A DNA stretch of 64,000 nucleotides from positions 1,924,001 through 1,988,000 of the forward strand of contig JAQFVV010012537.1 of assembly GCA_028023455.1 (NCBI GenBank), written 5' to 3'. Below are positions 45,870 through 57,047 of this stretch, piece after piece. The notes under the pieces are model-generated. The model was not told the origin of the DNA. It made no database searches and saw only the letters and a program-made list of their open reading frames with translations. The translations under genes and the position numbers were made by a program. Position 1 is the first letter of the stretch. Each line of letters starts with the position of its first letter. Origin of the DNA: Epiperipatus broadwayi (taxonomy: Eukaryota; Onychophora; Udeonychophora; Euonychophora; Peripatidae).

Positions 45870-46640
45870 TATATTTATTATTTATATATTATTTATTCTA
45901 CCTAGCCCTCTTTCAATGTTATGATATTTAAAACCTGTTAAAATTATATATCAAGTAAATAGAGCATGTTTCATTGTGTATAGAATATTATATTTCTATT
46001 ATGTGTATGATCAGTACTTTCTAATATTAGTATCTATATCATTTTGTTTAATGAAAATGTACTTACTTTTTCCAAATGTGCATTGTCATTTTCTAAGATG
46101 TCAGCAAGCTCTGTTTTGACTATATTATTTGTTTTCTTTTCTAATTTAAACTGTTTTAGCAATGATAATGACTTTTAATTCTCAATGGATGCTTGGTATA
46201 TTTTTTGCATGTTTTTTTCTGGTTAGTTAGGGTTTTTATTGTTTGGAGCATTACCTGTGTTATGTAGTACTTGTGGAATACATGGTGTTAAAGGGTCCAC
46301 TATTTCTGATGATGTTTTGTTCATTATATTTGATGTCAAATTATTTGATGAGTAGATATGTTCATTTTTTCCACATATAAAATGTTTTCCAAGTCAGGTA
46401 ATATATTATTAGACTCTATGTTGGTATTATCCTCTTGAATTTTTTTTTTTAAACAAGGCTTGATTCCTCAAAGAATATTCACAGCATAGCCTCTTGATCT
46501 TTTATGCCTAGCAGATTAACACCATTGTGCAATTGAACTCTAAATTCATAACTGTTTTCAAATATGGGTATTGGAGTATCTTTGTAATACCCTAGTTGCA
46601 GATTAATGAAGTAGAATATCATTAATCCAATACTAGTTAT
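45870..46640 (-). pseudogene. possible LINE ORF1 remains
   Basis: Minus strand near 46610-46480 reads FYFINLQLGYYKDTPIPIFE, then EFRVQLHNGVNLLGIKDQEA. It looks protein-like and lies where ORF1 of the Tx1/L1-like LINE would be expected, upstream of its ORF2. No CCHC motif or coiled coil can be confirmed. Confidence 0.3.
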
Positions 46641-47430
46641 TCAAAAATTTTTATTATTCAAACAAAATTATAAAAGTAATTTTTTACCTATTTATAATAT
46701 TAGTTTCTACACACATTTGCAAATCAAATTAAATAAAGTCTAATTGCAGTGAAATCCAATAACTATTTCACACTAACTTAAAAAATTATATTTGACAGCT
46801 AAGTAGATTATGGGAGAAAAAAATCACAGAATAAAAAAGAACAAAGTTGTCAAAGTCTTATATTAAAAAAAAACATTGAATTACTAAGTAGAAATAAGAA
46901 TTTAAAAAATAAAGATTAAACTATAAAAGTTAAATGATTACTTTGCTTTGTCAATGTTCAAAATGTTTTTTTAAGTATAAATTACTGCCCTAACAAAATT
47001 TTAGAACTTTATTTTGTTATTAATAAAACATTTATACAGAATATTAAAATTACTTATATGTAAACAAAACTGCAGACAATAAAATTAATCTTTATTTACA
47101 TTTTTAGCAGAGTTTGAGTTTATAGCAAAGAGATAAATAATGATTTTTGAAATATTAAAAATTAACAATTTTGGAAAAACCTTGTAGGTGAAGATTTTAA
47201 ATTAAATGTTCTGCCTTATAAATTTTAATAGTATTCTAAGAATGGAACAATTATTTTTGAATATAGATTTAGAATGAGCCAGCATAATTGTCTTGAAATG
47301 CCAATTTAAATATATATAAAGATTTCTGTGGAAAATTTTTAAATCTTAGTATAATGTTTTAGGAATAATTATTGAATGCACAGTGGTATGATAGGTCTTT
47401 GGTTTAACACACTTTTATGTATAAGCTATT
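46641..47430. other. AT-rich gene-free stretch
   Basis: No supported feature. Confidence 0.5.
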
Positions 47431-47431
47431 A

Positions 47432-48769
47432 TGCTTGGGTCTCATTTTATGCAGTAGATAGGTTCCTCAGAAAATGTGCACAAAAGAAATCACACAAAAA
47501 TAGACTTAACTTACCTTGAAAAATGTGGGATACGTACTGTAATTTTCAAAAATCACATAAAAGCAAAGCAACAATGTAAATTACTTTAAAATTTGCATTA
47601 AAAAAATAAGGAAATAAAATATGACTAATAAAAAATTTCAAATTTGAAAAAAATTGATACAAGACAAACTTTTTTTACTTTTTTTTTTTTTATTAACTAC
47701 AGTATTTAATTTTATTCAAAACAACATATTTTTATGTGTAATCTACAGGATTTTACATTTTTTCATACATGAACAGTATTTTAAACTTTATCGCTATTTT
47801 CATCATAAGTGGAAATACAATTAGCGCCAACTTCATTTTTTTTAATTGCTCTTATAGTGACTCACCCAAACTAAAATGTTTTCCAATCACTGTTGATAAT
47901 TCCCCTGTCACTAAGCTATCTAAGATTGAAATTTTTGTTTCCAAAGAAATTCCTTTTCTTGGGTGTTTTTTATCTCTACATTAGGGTAAAACTAAAAGTT
48001 TAAAATAAAAATAAGAACTTAGACTTATGATAATAAAAAGACACCTACTCACTACTGTTGTGCAAAATTTAATTAAAACTAACAATTAAAAATTAAATTC
48101 TTATTTTTGTCTTTAAATTTTTTTAATTTTCAATTCTGTTTAAAAATCAGATTTCATTGTTTCACATTAATTTCAGATCACATTACATAATTTTTAAATT
48201 GTTAATTACAATTAAAAATCATATTTTAATTTTTAATTGTCAAATTTAATTGTGCCTACCACTGTTACTCACCTTTTAAAAATAAACTTCCAGACACTAA
48301 ATGATTAATTGATTATGTACTCTTTTTTTAAAAAGTAAAAATAGAATGTGATTTAAAATGCAAAAACAACAACATGCGTAATATAGGCATCTATAAAGTT
48401 TGAACAGATTTACATTATAATCTTGTAAAATTTAATGTGTGTATATAAAATAGGGAAATCCTGATTTTAAGTGAATTATGAACTTCTTTATTGCATAAAA
48501 TCTATTACAGTACTATTATAAAGCGCTGAAAATATTGAAATTATTAGATGGAAGTCGAATTCTGATAATGCGTTATTACTTTAAATATGATATGTGAGTG
48601 TGCCAAATTCATAATATTTAAAGTAATAGCAAATTATTGAAGCTTGACTTCTGATCTAATAATTTTTATTGCATAAAAGAAAACCGCATACAAAGATATT
48701 AAGAAGAAACATGAATTGCATAACTTCAAAATCGCATTTAAAAAATCCACATAAAATTAGACCCGTGTG
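47432..48769 (-). mobile_element. Tigger/pogo-like MITE, copy C (both ends, TA duplication)
   Basis: In reverse orientation to copies A and B. Starts after TA (47430-47431) with TGCTTGGGTCTCATTTTATG and ends TAAAATTAGACCCGTGTG before TA (48770-48771). Shares GATAGGTTCCTCAGAAAATG, CAAGACAAACTTTTTTT, GCGCCAAC and the inner palindrome (48552-48651) with copy B. The 71-codon frame 47769-47984 is on the opposite strand and has no transposase features. Confidence 0.85.
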
Positions 48770-48771
48770 TA

Positions 48772-49914
48772 TATTGATTTTTATAAATGGTTATATGCAT
48801 ATGAAGAACCTTTATTTCTAGATAAATGGTCAGCTTTTTATTAGTCTGAATCTTATTCTAGTCAGTACAGTTTGAGTGCCCTTATCACTACTATAATAAT
48901 GCAAAAAGAAATATTACAGCATATAAACTTATCAATCGTACTAGGTACAATAATGAGATATCATCAGAAAAATAATAATAAACAGAAAACTAGTTAGTTT
49001 TGGTTATATAAATCAAACTGAAGATAGGAAGTTGCTTCAAATATTTTAATGCTTTAACACAAAAACTTTTATTATGACTTTTTGCACAACAAGTATTCAG
49101 CTATATATGCCAAAAATAGAATAAACTTACTGAAATAAAAATACTAGTCAAATTATAAAATATTTTATATTTTCCACAACTTTAGTCTTGCCTATGAAGC
49201 AAATAGATTTTCTTAAGTGAAAACTGTTTACAAAATCTATCTATAAATACACACATATAACTACATACATTTCAAAACAATTGGCAATCATCTTTAATAT
49301 CAAAGAAATTTTTCTCAAGATGTTCACAGCGTATTGGCATTTGATTTGTGGATAGTTATGTATATGTATTTATATATGGGTTTCGTTAATATTTTTATTT
49401 GAGAAGGACTACTTGTGAATTTTTTTGTCATTTTTTAAATATCTTTATTGCTATATGTTTGTTCCACTTCTGGTTAGAATTAATAATAAAATGTTAGGTA
49501 GTCTAATAAATATAAATGAAAAATGAAACTTGTATTAATGATAAGTTTTAGCATGGATAACAGTAATGATTTGTCTACTTTCAATTTAGAGACATGTTGT
49601 ATATTTAATTGCTGAAATAAAGTGTTTTGACAAATCTTACTGGTGACAGATTTTTATCCTTTGTAAGATTAGAAATATATAATTGATTTTCTTCTGGGAT
49701 GAAAAATTATAGCAAGAGATCATAGTGCAATGTTGAGAGTTAGTAAAACAAAGTGAAGTTTCATAGGCTTGATTAAAATTTGAGTCAACATTATCGGATG
49801 ATGTTTCTTCAATTTTTAAAAAAGAATAAATAATTGTTTATATTATTTTACCTTTTATTTGTTCAGTTTATGGTAATTATTTGGAAAAGAAGAACATTGA
49901 ATTATAAATAACCA
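48772..49914. other. AT-rich gene-free stretch
   Basis: No supported feature. Confidence 0.5.
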
Positions 49915-50046
49915 AAAATATCAAATGGTTTTATTACTTGGGATCTCATAAACAGTTTGAACTCTAAAAGTGATAGAATTGGACCCAATCTAAAAACCAT
50001 AAATTAGATTCTAACACTATACCACTGCATTAAAACATTCAGAGCA
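49915..50046 (-). mobile_element. tRNA-derived SINE (family S3), decayed
   Basis: Minus strand: TTTTAATGCAGTGGTATAGT (box A-like), GGTCCAATTCTATC (box B-like), AACTGTTTATGAGATCCC..AAGTAATAAAACCATTTG (family tail). Confidence 0.55.
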
Positions 50047-50147
50047 ATTATTAATAAGGATTTCAAATTTTGAAAATTGTTTGTTAGTCATATTGATGAT
50101 TTTTTGTAGTGGAAAAGGATAAATTGGAAAAATTGTGAAATTTAATA

Positions 50148-50252
50148 GTTTTTTTTTTTTTCATATGTCATAGCATCGGCCGGGAGGTGAACCCACAACC
50201 ATCTGCAACCAAATACTTGCTTTCAAGGCATGTGTGATGACCTCTCAGCTTT
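50148..50252 (-). mobile_element. tRNA-derived SINE (family S2), decayed
   Basis: Minus strand: GCTGAGAGGTCATCACAC (box A-like), GGTTGTGGGTTCACCTCCCG (box B-like), GCCGATGCTATGACATATG and an A-run. No clear target duplication. Confidence 0.7.
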
Positions 50253-51260
50253 ATCCTTCATAAAACATATTTTAGAAAAAGAGATAAATTACAGATTTTA
50301 GATTTATCAATAATGAGAAATTTAAAAAATAATTATTTGATATGTAGTCATTATATATTAAGATTTATTATTAGACCTGATAGCTATCAGTATATCATTT
50401 ATAAATTATTATTATTTTAATAAGATTTTATTACAGAAATGAGAAATTAAATATAAAAATATGGTTTTATTTTTTTTAAAAATAAAGATTTTCTTAGTAT
50501 AGGGTTCAACAAAATATGGCTTGTGACCCACATGCAGCTTTCTGATACCAAACTTATGGTTGTTTTTATCATGGCAAACATAAACACATTTTTTTATAAC
50601 TCTAAGAGAGGAAAAATGCTCTGTTCTACAATGCTTTTTGGATTTATTCCAATTATAGAATATCAAATATTGTATATGGTAAATGCAAAATAATAAAAAT
50701 TTATGAATAATTTGGAATTGTTGAAGTAATTTTATGTGTTTGTTAAAGAAGCATTCATTTTTCATTACTGCATATGTAAATTGATTCTATTAAAGTGTTG
50801 AATTACAATAACTATTCAGAAATGCATATTTTTCCATCAACATATTGTGGCTTTTTTGACTTTTTTAGTTGGGATATTTAAACAAAATTGTTCTCTATGT
50901 TAAAAAGATTACAAACTCCTGGTATAAAGTGATTGATGATATTTTATTTAATATAAATTATGATGTGATAATAATAATTTTAAAAATGTTAATATTTAAA
51001 AAAAAATGTGATTTCTTTACCTTTGTAAACTGTCATCTAATAAAGTTTTAAAAAAGTATGATCATATTATATGTTTAGAAATAAAAAATAGCATAAAATG
51101 GATATTATTCTAAATATTTTATTGAATAATAATAGGAATGCCATTCCTAAAATTTTGTATATTATTTTTTCCTTTTGTAAGAAATTATATATAGACTAAA
51201 GTAGTTTACACATAAATGGAAAAGTGCATAAAAGTAGAATAATAATAAACATCTTAGTTA
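50253..51260. other. AT-rich gene-free stretch
   Basis: The 117-codon minus frame 50412-50765 is Lys/Phe/Ile/His-rich with no recognisable motif, signal peptide or neighbour; I treat it as chance in AT-rich DNA. Confidence 0.4.
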
Positions 51261-51264
51261 CATA

Positions 51265-51610
51265 TAGGCAAAACTCTCCACATAGTAGCACCACTCAGTG
51301 CAAGCCAGAGTAATCAATGGATTCAGAAAGGTTTGTGCATAAAATCCCTATCTAGTGCATACTCAGCTAGTATCCCCAGATTAGTTTCTAATTCATAGTT
51401 TCTAATGAGATATTAGATGAATAGACACTAGATAGGGATTTTATGCACAAACCTTCCTGCATCCATTGATTACTCTAGCATGCACTGAGTAACTCTGCTA
51501 TATGGAGAGTTTTGCCTCTGTGTAAACAGTTTGTGTAAGTATAAAGAATGATGATCATGTGATATTTGGTGGTTTAATATCTTAATTCTGCATTATATAT
51601 TCCAAAAAGA
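51265..51610. repeat. PLE-1 5' repeat as a palindrome
   Basis: GGCAAAACTCTCCACATAGT (51268) is mirrored by ATATGGAGAGTTTTGCC (51499-51515), and AGGTTTGTGCATAAAATCCC by GGATTTTATGCACAAACCTT; arms of about 93 bases with about 60 between. The centre holds a decayed hammerhead-like zone. Right of the palindrome the unit continues (TGTAAACAGTTTGTG..GATCATGTGATATTTGGTGG) as at 2418-2470 and 35430-35470. Confidence 0.75.
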
Positions 51611-52049
51611 AATACAGGTCACAAGATTATGTTTAAGTAGAACAAAGTTGTTGTTTTTTTTGAAAATGATGAAAAAAATAATAATAAAGAATCTTTTTTA
51701 ATAAAGATTTATGATTCTGAAGATATTAATTTATTTAAATGTTCTTTTAATATTAAAGATAATTGGGATGTGAATTGGAATTTTGGAAAGATAGAATAGT
51801 GTATATTTGCTTTGTGTTATGTTACTTTGCACTTTCCTAATTATAAGCTGTATATTGTCCAGTTCTTCATTAGAATATATACCATAACTAAACTTACATG
51901 TTTTAATAAATTTGTACTAATGGAATAGAAAAAAATGTATGGGAAGAAATAAATGCTTAGGAATATGACAAAATATTTTTCCAGTATTAAAAACAAAAAA
52001 CAAAATTGGGATCAATTCTAAGAGCAATTTTTATTATATCATTTTAACA
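51611..52049. other. AT-rich gene-free stretch
   Basis: No supported feature. Confidence 0.5.
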
Positions 52050-52165
52050 CCCCCTGTGTGATTTGGTGTCTGAATTGGGTTTGGAAGATTTCAGGGTCGA
52101 TTATGATGCTCACAGATCCAGTTCTAGAACTTCTTATGAACTCCTGAGTAATAAAGCTATATGCT
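52050..52165 (+). mobile_element. tRNA-derived SINE (family S3), plus strand
   Basis: CCCCTGTGTGATTTGGTGTC (box A zone), GGGTCGATTATGATGC (box B zone), CCAGTTCTAGAACTTCTTATG and AACTCCTGAGTAATAAAGC. The only plus-strand copy of the family I saw. Confidence 0.5.
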
Positions 52166-52697
52166 TCTCTTACAAGACTATAAGTTTATTTCGTCTGGTT
52201 TTATGAATTACATTAGTGCTACTGTAATTGTTTTTTTCCTCTCTACAGCCTATATTTGTAAAAACAATGCTTCTAAGAGATTACAAGATCTGGAAATAAT
52301 TTATAGTGTAAGCTAATCTAACTTATTAAATGGTATGGAGAAATCATGAATTTAGTTCCAGTAAAACTACATTCTTCCCTTCATCAATGCAAAAGATGAA
52401 TACCAAGAATTCAGATCATTCAATGAAGTATGGAAGTAATTAGAAGAGTTCAAAAGTAAATATGTGAGAGAGCAAACAGGCATTAATGAGCTTAATATAT
52501 TTTTAGAAAACATGTCAATAAATGGACAGTTGAATTTTTAAACTAGATTTCAAGAGATTGTAAAAGATCTAGAAAAAAAAATACATTTTGTTAGTGCAAA
52601 TAATAAATCCACATTCATTTGACTAAATCAAATTAACTAGGGCTTTTTTTATATTCTAGTAATAGTAGCTAGATGTCCATTTACTAATCAATATTGA
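52166..52697. other. AT-rich gene-free stretch
   Basis: No supported feature. Confidence 0.5.
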
Positions 52698-53062
52698 TGT
52701 AATATAGGGGATTTGAATCAGACTTTCAAGCATCCCTCATCTATCCACTCTATCTCATACAACTGATACACATGACCACACACATGTAGAAAAGATTAAT
52801 AATCACCAATATATGTATTTCATGCTAAACCAGCAGTCATCAGTTGGTCCAGATCATTATCTCCCACACACGCATATAATCAGTGCTCAGATTGTAATAA
52901 TATAGCAAATCTTTAAACGTTAATGGACAGGCTTTAGCACGAACTATGCATATTGGATATCATTTATCTTTTTCACATGTGCGTGGTCATATGTATCGGT
53001 TGCATGAGATAGAGTGGAGTGAGCTTGAAAGTCTGTGTTCAAATCCCTATATTACTTCTAAA
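52698..53062. repeat. HHR-F2 element, head-to-head pair
   Basis: The left arm 52698-52905 (minus) and right arm about 52910-53062 (plus) are mirror copies: GGGGATTTGAATCAGACTTT with AAAGTCTGTGTTCAAATCCC; CTCTATCTCATACAACTGAT with ATCGGTTGCATGAGATAGAG. The outer ends include a box B-like GTTCAAATCC. The left arm has a hammerhead motif; in the right arm the CTGATGA box is deleted (GGACAGGCTTTAGCACGAAC). Confidence 0.75.
52798..52858 (-). ncRNA. type I hammerhead ribozyme motif
   Basis: Minus strand: AATGATC, TGG bulge, ACCAA, CTGATGA, a helix II of TGCT/AGCA with a mismatched base pair, GAAA, helix III ATA/TAT with CA loop, A (cleavage), TTGGT, GATTATT. Outer helix I AATGATC/GATTATT has 7 pairs including one G-T. 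Core bases are intact. Confidence 0.7.
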
Positions 53063-53387
53063 ACCCAACTATATAAATTATTCATGTATTCAAATAATTA
53101 ATATTGAATAACTAATTGAATTAGTTACGAACAAACTTGGAAAAAAAGATCAGTTAAAATATACTTGTGACCTGAAAAAATTTCCAAGTTTACCTTGGCC
53201 AAAACTCCAACCGATATAGCAAGCTGATGCCGAGTTTAATGAAATCAAATGCATAAGATTGCTTTAAATTGAAAGATGTGCTTTCCATGTTAATAAAGTA
53301 AATAATAAACATTAACTACACAAACAATAAGAGTTTATTTGAAAATTTAAAAGGAATCTATCTAATTGCGTGTGTTTTATAAATTGT
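53063..53387. other. AT-rich gene-free stretch
   Basis: No supported feature. Confidence 0.5.
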
Positions 53388-53491
53388 AAAAATAAATAAT
53401 CCAATAACTTCGTTGCTCGAGAGTTCATAAAAAGTTCGAACACTTGAAGTACCCATACTCTACCGCCGCACTAATCCACGCAGGGCGCTAC
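53388..53491 (-). mobile_element. tRNA-derived SINE (family S3) with internal deletion
   Basis: Minus strand: GCGTGGATTAGTGCGGCGGT (box A-like), AGAGTATGGGTACTTC, GTTCGAACTTTTTATGAAC, TCTCGAGCAACGAAGTTATT and GGATTATTTATTTT. The middle, including box B, is shortened. Confidence 0.6.
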
Positions 53492-54126
53492 AATGGGTAC
53501 AATCTATAGTTAAACAAAGAAGTATTATTTAGATATTATTAATTTTAAATGCAATCAGTATTCAAATTTATAAGTACATAAATTAACTTCTGTTTTTTTA
53601 AAATTGAAATTTATTATAAACAAAATTTAGTAAAATAATGCAATATGTGTGCGCACTTTCTTTAAATAATTAAACTTTTTTGTTGTTTAATTCTTTAAAA
53701 CGTCTGAAACTCATCATTACTCAAACTTCGTCAATTTAAGGCAAACTAAGAGAGCATTCCAAGCATGCTCTATCTTTTCTCTTGACAGGCTTAATGATAT
53801 ATAGACATCATAAATAACTTAGGCGGGAATTTGAGGCAGCTTTTCCAAAACCAAGTTGTGAAATAATTAGTAATAATAAAGCACTTTTTTTTTCCTTTTT
53901 AAATAAACAATAATAACCAACGTTTTAAACAATAATAAGAATTAATCATTTTAAACAAAATAAACTAACAAGTAATGCGATCTTTAACTTTTGCAATTTT
54001 TTAAATACTGGAATGCCTTTTTATAATTGCAATAAAAATATTTATATTTTCCGAAATTTATTCAGCATACTTTTTAATATGTGCAATACAGAAGTAGGAG
54101 TTGCTTTATTTATAACAACAAAAAAA
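53492..54126. other. AT-rich gene-free stretch
   Basis: No supported feature. Confidence 0.5.
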
Positions 54127-54240
54127 CAGACCTTAAGCCAACAGTAATTTACATGTGCAATTCGTAATTGAGTTAAACAATACCAGACCTTAAGCCAACA
54201 GTAATTTAAATATACAATTCGTAATTGCTTAAGCAATACC
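54127..54240. repeat. 57-bp tandem duplication
   Basis: CAGACCTTAAGCCAACAGTA starts at 54127 and 54184; the units are equal in length with a few differences. The minus frame 54042-54242 (repeating LRI..NYCWLKV) is produced by this duplication. Confidence 0.9.
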
Positions 54241-54251
54241 ACTAATAATAA

Positions 54252-54372
54252 ACGACTAATTTATTGCTCGGGAGTTGATATGAGAATTAACATAGTATTC
54301 AAGCATCGCAAAAAACGGAATTGAGCGGGAAGCCATGACCTTTGACCTCTAGTATATCATTGTAACTGTCAT
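54252..54372 (-). mobile_element. tRNA-derived SINE (family S3), decayed
   Basis: Minus strand: AGAGGTCAAAGGTCATGGCT (centre), then the tail zone ATATCAACTCCCGAGCAAT. Box A is poorly preserved. Confidence 0.45.
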
Positions 54373-54540
54373 AAAACTCGATAGCAGCAAGATTAGTATG
54401 TATTGTAGAAGTTAGTTGATACTAAATGCTTATATCTAATAAATATAATACCAATCATTCTTCTTGACTTAACTATTCTTCTTTGGTTGGTAAATGAGTG
54501 CTTAATTAGCTCAAATTTAAAACTAGATTGGAAACTTACT

Positions 54541-54786
54541 CTAGTTCTCACCACTTGAAGATTTAGGAACTTCTAGTAAAGTAGAGTGAGTAAAAAAATT
54601 AAGGAAATGTTCAGATTTTGAACATTCGGGATAAGAAATATTTAAATCAGGCAATGTAATTAGATTAAAATCTTGAAAAGGAACTATATTATTATTAGAT
54701 GAAATAAAGCCAGCATGATCAGAATAATTAAATTTATGAGAACTACTTACTATTAACATTGTAAGAAAAAGGTTTTTGCTCCACAT
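54541..54786 (-). other. 81-codon open frame, uncertain
   Basis: Minus frame with a hydrophobic start (MWSKNLFLTMLIVSSS) and a Ser/Asn-rich remainder. It lies just downstream of the candidate exon at 54804-54956 on the same strand but in another frame; it may be 3' UTR or noise. A GTAAGT donor-like word lies inside it, near 54750. Confidence 0.15.
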
Positions 54787-54803
54787 TTTGATGGATTCTT
54801 GTT

Positions 54804-54956
54804 TTATACATATAAAGATAATGAAGAATTTGATTGTTTTCCTTCATTGGTTGTGGCTTCATTCTGCCTTAAATGATTTGCAAATTGGTAAGCCTGATAA
54901 ATACTGCCTTCTCTTTCCTTGTTTCTCCATGAAGGCCTGGTAGAATGATCTTCACC
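54804..54956 (-). CDS. candidate terminal exon, unidentified protein
   Basis: The minus strand has a pyrimidine-rich stretch (CACTCTTTTTTGG) followed by AG sites; after TAG (54957-54959) the frame is open for 50 codons to TAA (54804-54806). The residues are hydrophilic and evenly composed, unlike the Lys/Ile/Phe noise around: GEDHSTRPSWRNKEREGSIY, QAYQFANHLRQNEATTNEGK, QSNSSLSLYV. The last residues (L-Y-V at the C-terminus) could be a PDZ-binding tail. GC content here is above the local average. I do not recognise the protein; the upstream exons would lie at higher coordinates and were not found. Confidence 0.35.
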   Translation of the reverse strand, partial: GEDHSTRPSWRNKEREGSIYQAYQFANHLRQNEATTNEGKQSNSSLSLYV

Positions 54957-54969
54957 CTACAATAGGCTG

Positions 54970-56190
54970 TTAACCAAAAAAGAGTGTTTTAACTTTACAT
55001 GTGTATTGTAAATGTTCTTAGTTTATCCAAACGCATCACGTCTTTAATTAAATCCATTTAAAATGAAATGTTTAGACCCATGTAATATGATATAAATATA
55101 AAAAGTCAGATTCGAATTAAATTTTTCAATTAATTCTTTTTAAGCTTTAATATGCACAAATAATTTGTATTGTATTTTTAATTTCATTATGTTAATGGAA
55201 CTTATAGATATATTATGTATTTTACAGACCTGAAGAAGACTATTGAAAAGTCAAACTGTATTTGAAAGTTTAGATATAATAAAATATTGTATTTTTAATG
55301 TGTTAAGTGAATAAGAAATGTATTGGTGTTGCTTAATTACATTACTTTAATTAATTTGTTTATTCCTAAACTTGATTATTAATGAACTGGATCATATAGA
55401 AATTAAAATGAATTTAATATGAACAAAGTATGCTCCATATTTTATTACAAACTCAAATGTTTATTATTTAGTATACAATAAAACAATTTTAGGAAAAACC
55501 TGAAAAGAATGTTTAAAGAGTATGATAAAACTGGATTTAGTTTGAAAGAAAGAAGAGAAGTGAAACAAAATTGAGAATAAGAAAAATATTTATTCAGAAG
55601 ATGTAGTAGCATTTTCCAAGTGCAGCAAATTTATATCATACATTTATCTGTTTTTAAAAACTATAATAATTTTTTATCAAATACACAAATTATTAATTAA
55701 GTATTTAATTTAAACCTATAATTAATTTTATCTTTCCTAAGATATTATGCCAGATTTTGTTAAACTGGCAATATTATTTTAGTATTACAATCATAATTGG
55801 ATACTCCTAAATATGTCAATGGCCATCAGAGTTGATTGCTGTTAAACAGTACATCCTAATCTTAAGTTAATAAATGGTTAAAATGATGTATACTTTTTCC
55901 ATTAATGCTTCCTATCTATGTTTCACCTAAATATGTTAAATACAATTACCAGGTAGTACTAGAAAATTGTTTATCCATAGATTCATTTCTTTTGAGAACA
56001 GCAATCATTAAAATTTTGCATGAAAAATGTCATAAAAATTTTGTAGATTAGAGAAATTTCTAAACAATGATTTTCCATTTATTAATAATAAATTTTAGTC
56101 AAATATTTTGATTAAAAATAAAGTTTTTATAAATAATTACTTATTGTTGAGTTGTGTATCTTAAATGACATAAAACTAATTTTTTTTTCT
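54970..56190. other. AT-rich gene-free stretch
   Basis: Contains a possible PLE-type 3' core at 55226-55258 (CTGAAGAAGACT..AGTCAAAC). Otherwise nothing. Confidence 0.45.
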
Positions 56191-56240
56191 GTAAAAAGTG
56201 AATTATTGTTACCATGTAAAAAGCGAATTATTGTTACCAT
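56191..56240. repeat. 25-bp tandem duplication
   Basis: GTAAAAAG.GAATTATTGTTA followed by CCAT occurs at 56191-56215 and 56216-56240 with one difference. Confidence 0.9.
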
Positions 56241-57001
56241 GAATCTTAACTTATTCTTTAATAGATACAAAAATTTTTATTTGTAAATATTTGGAGATGT
56301 CGCTGTATCTTTAAGCTTTTCTTTGCCCTTCTATGGCTCCTATAACCATTGCTAGTTTTATATTCATTTTGACCCCAGAAATTGTATCAACTTATTAGTT
56401 CTAAAGTCAAGTACACTTGCTGATAGAAAGCAGTTGGGTAGTAGTCATATATTCAATTCTTTTGTTGTTACTGACCAGCAAAAAAATGGCCTTTTCTCAT
56501 AGTTAATTTAAATATTTATGATTATTTTCACAAATTATTTGTAGTAATTATTAAAAAATAAATGTTTTCATGATTTACATCATTTTTTTTCCAAATATGT
56601 TTAATTTTTAAAGAATGTAACTTAAGAAATTTGAAGTAAACAGAAGTAGAATCAATAATTGTCTGCTAATTCTGCAATACATCAGTTTTGTGATATTTTA
56701 ATAATTATAAATACAATTTTAAATTTTAAAACAGAATTTCATAACCTTATGATGACAGCAAAAATTTGTTCAGGTTTTACAAATAAAATTTATTCAATAA
56801 AAATTTCATTAATTTAATTTTTTCTAAGTGTTACAATAATTATCCAATAAGAATAATGTAATTGTTATTATTACATATTTCATTTTTTAATTTTTTTTTC
56901 TATATTTTAAAAATTCAGATATGATATTTTAAAGATATTTTTCATTTGTAAACTTCTGTTTCTAAAAAATCAGTTTATTGAATTCTAATATAGAATAAAA
57001 G
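56241..57001. other. AT-rich gene-free stretch
   Basis: No supported feature. Confidence 0.5.
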
Positions 57002-57047
57002 TTTAAATAATAAAATCAAATGTCAATATTTGATTTTATTATTTAAA
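57002..57047. repeat. perfect 20-bp hairpin
   Basis: TTTAAATAATAAAATCAAAT (57002-57021) and its exact reverse complement (57028-57047), with a six-base loop. Confidence 0.9.

Noticed and set aside
47769-47984. 71-codon frame in MITE copy C as a transposase remnant
   Set aside because: No catalytic or DNA-binding motif, and copies A and B do not preserve the frame.
50412-50765. 117-codon minus-strand frame
   Set aside because: Lys/Phe/Ile/His-rich composition expected from AT-rich DNA, no motif, no homologous repeat, no splice or promoter context.
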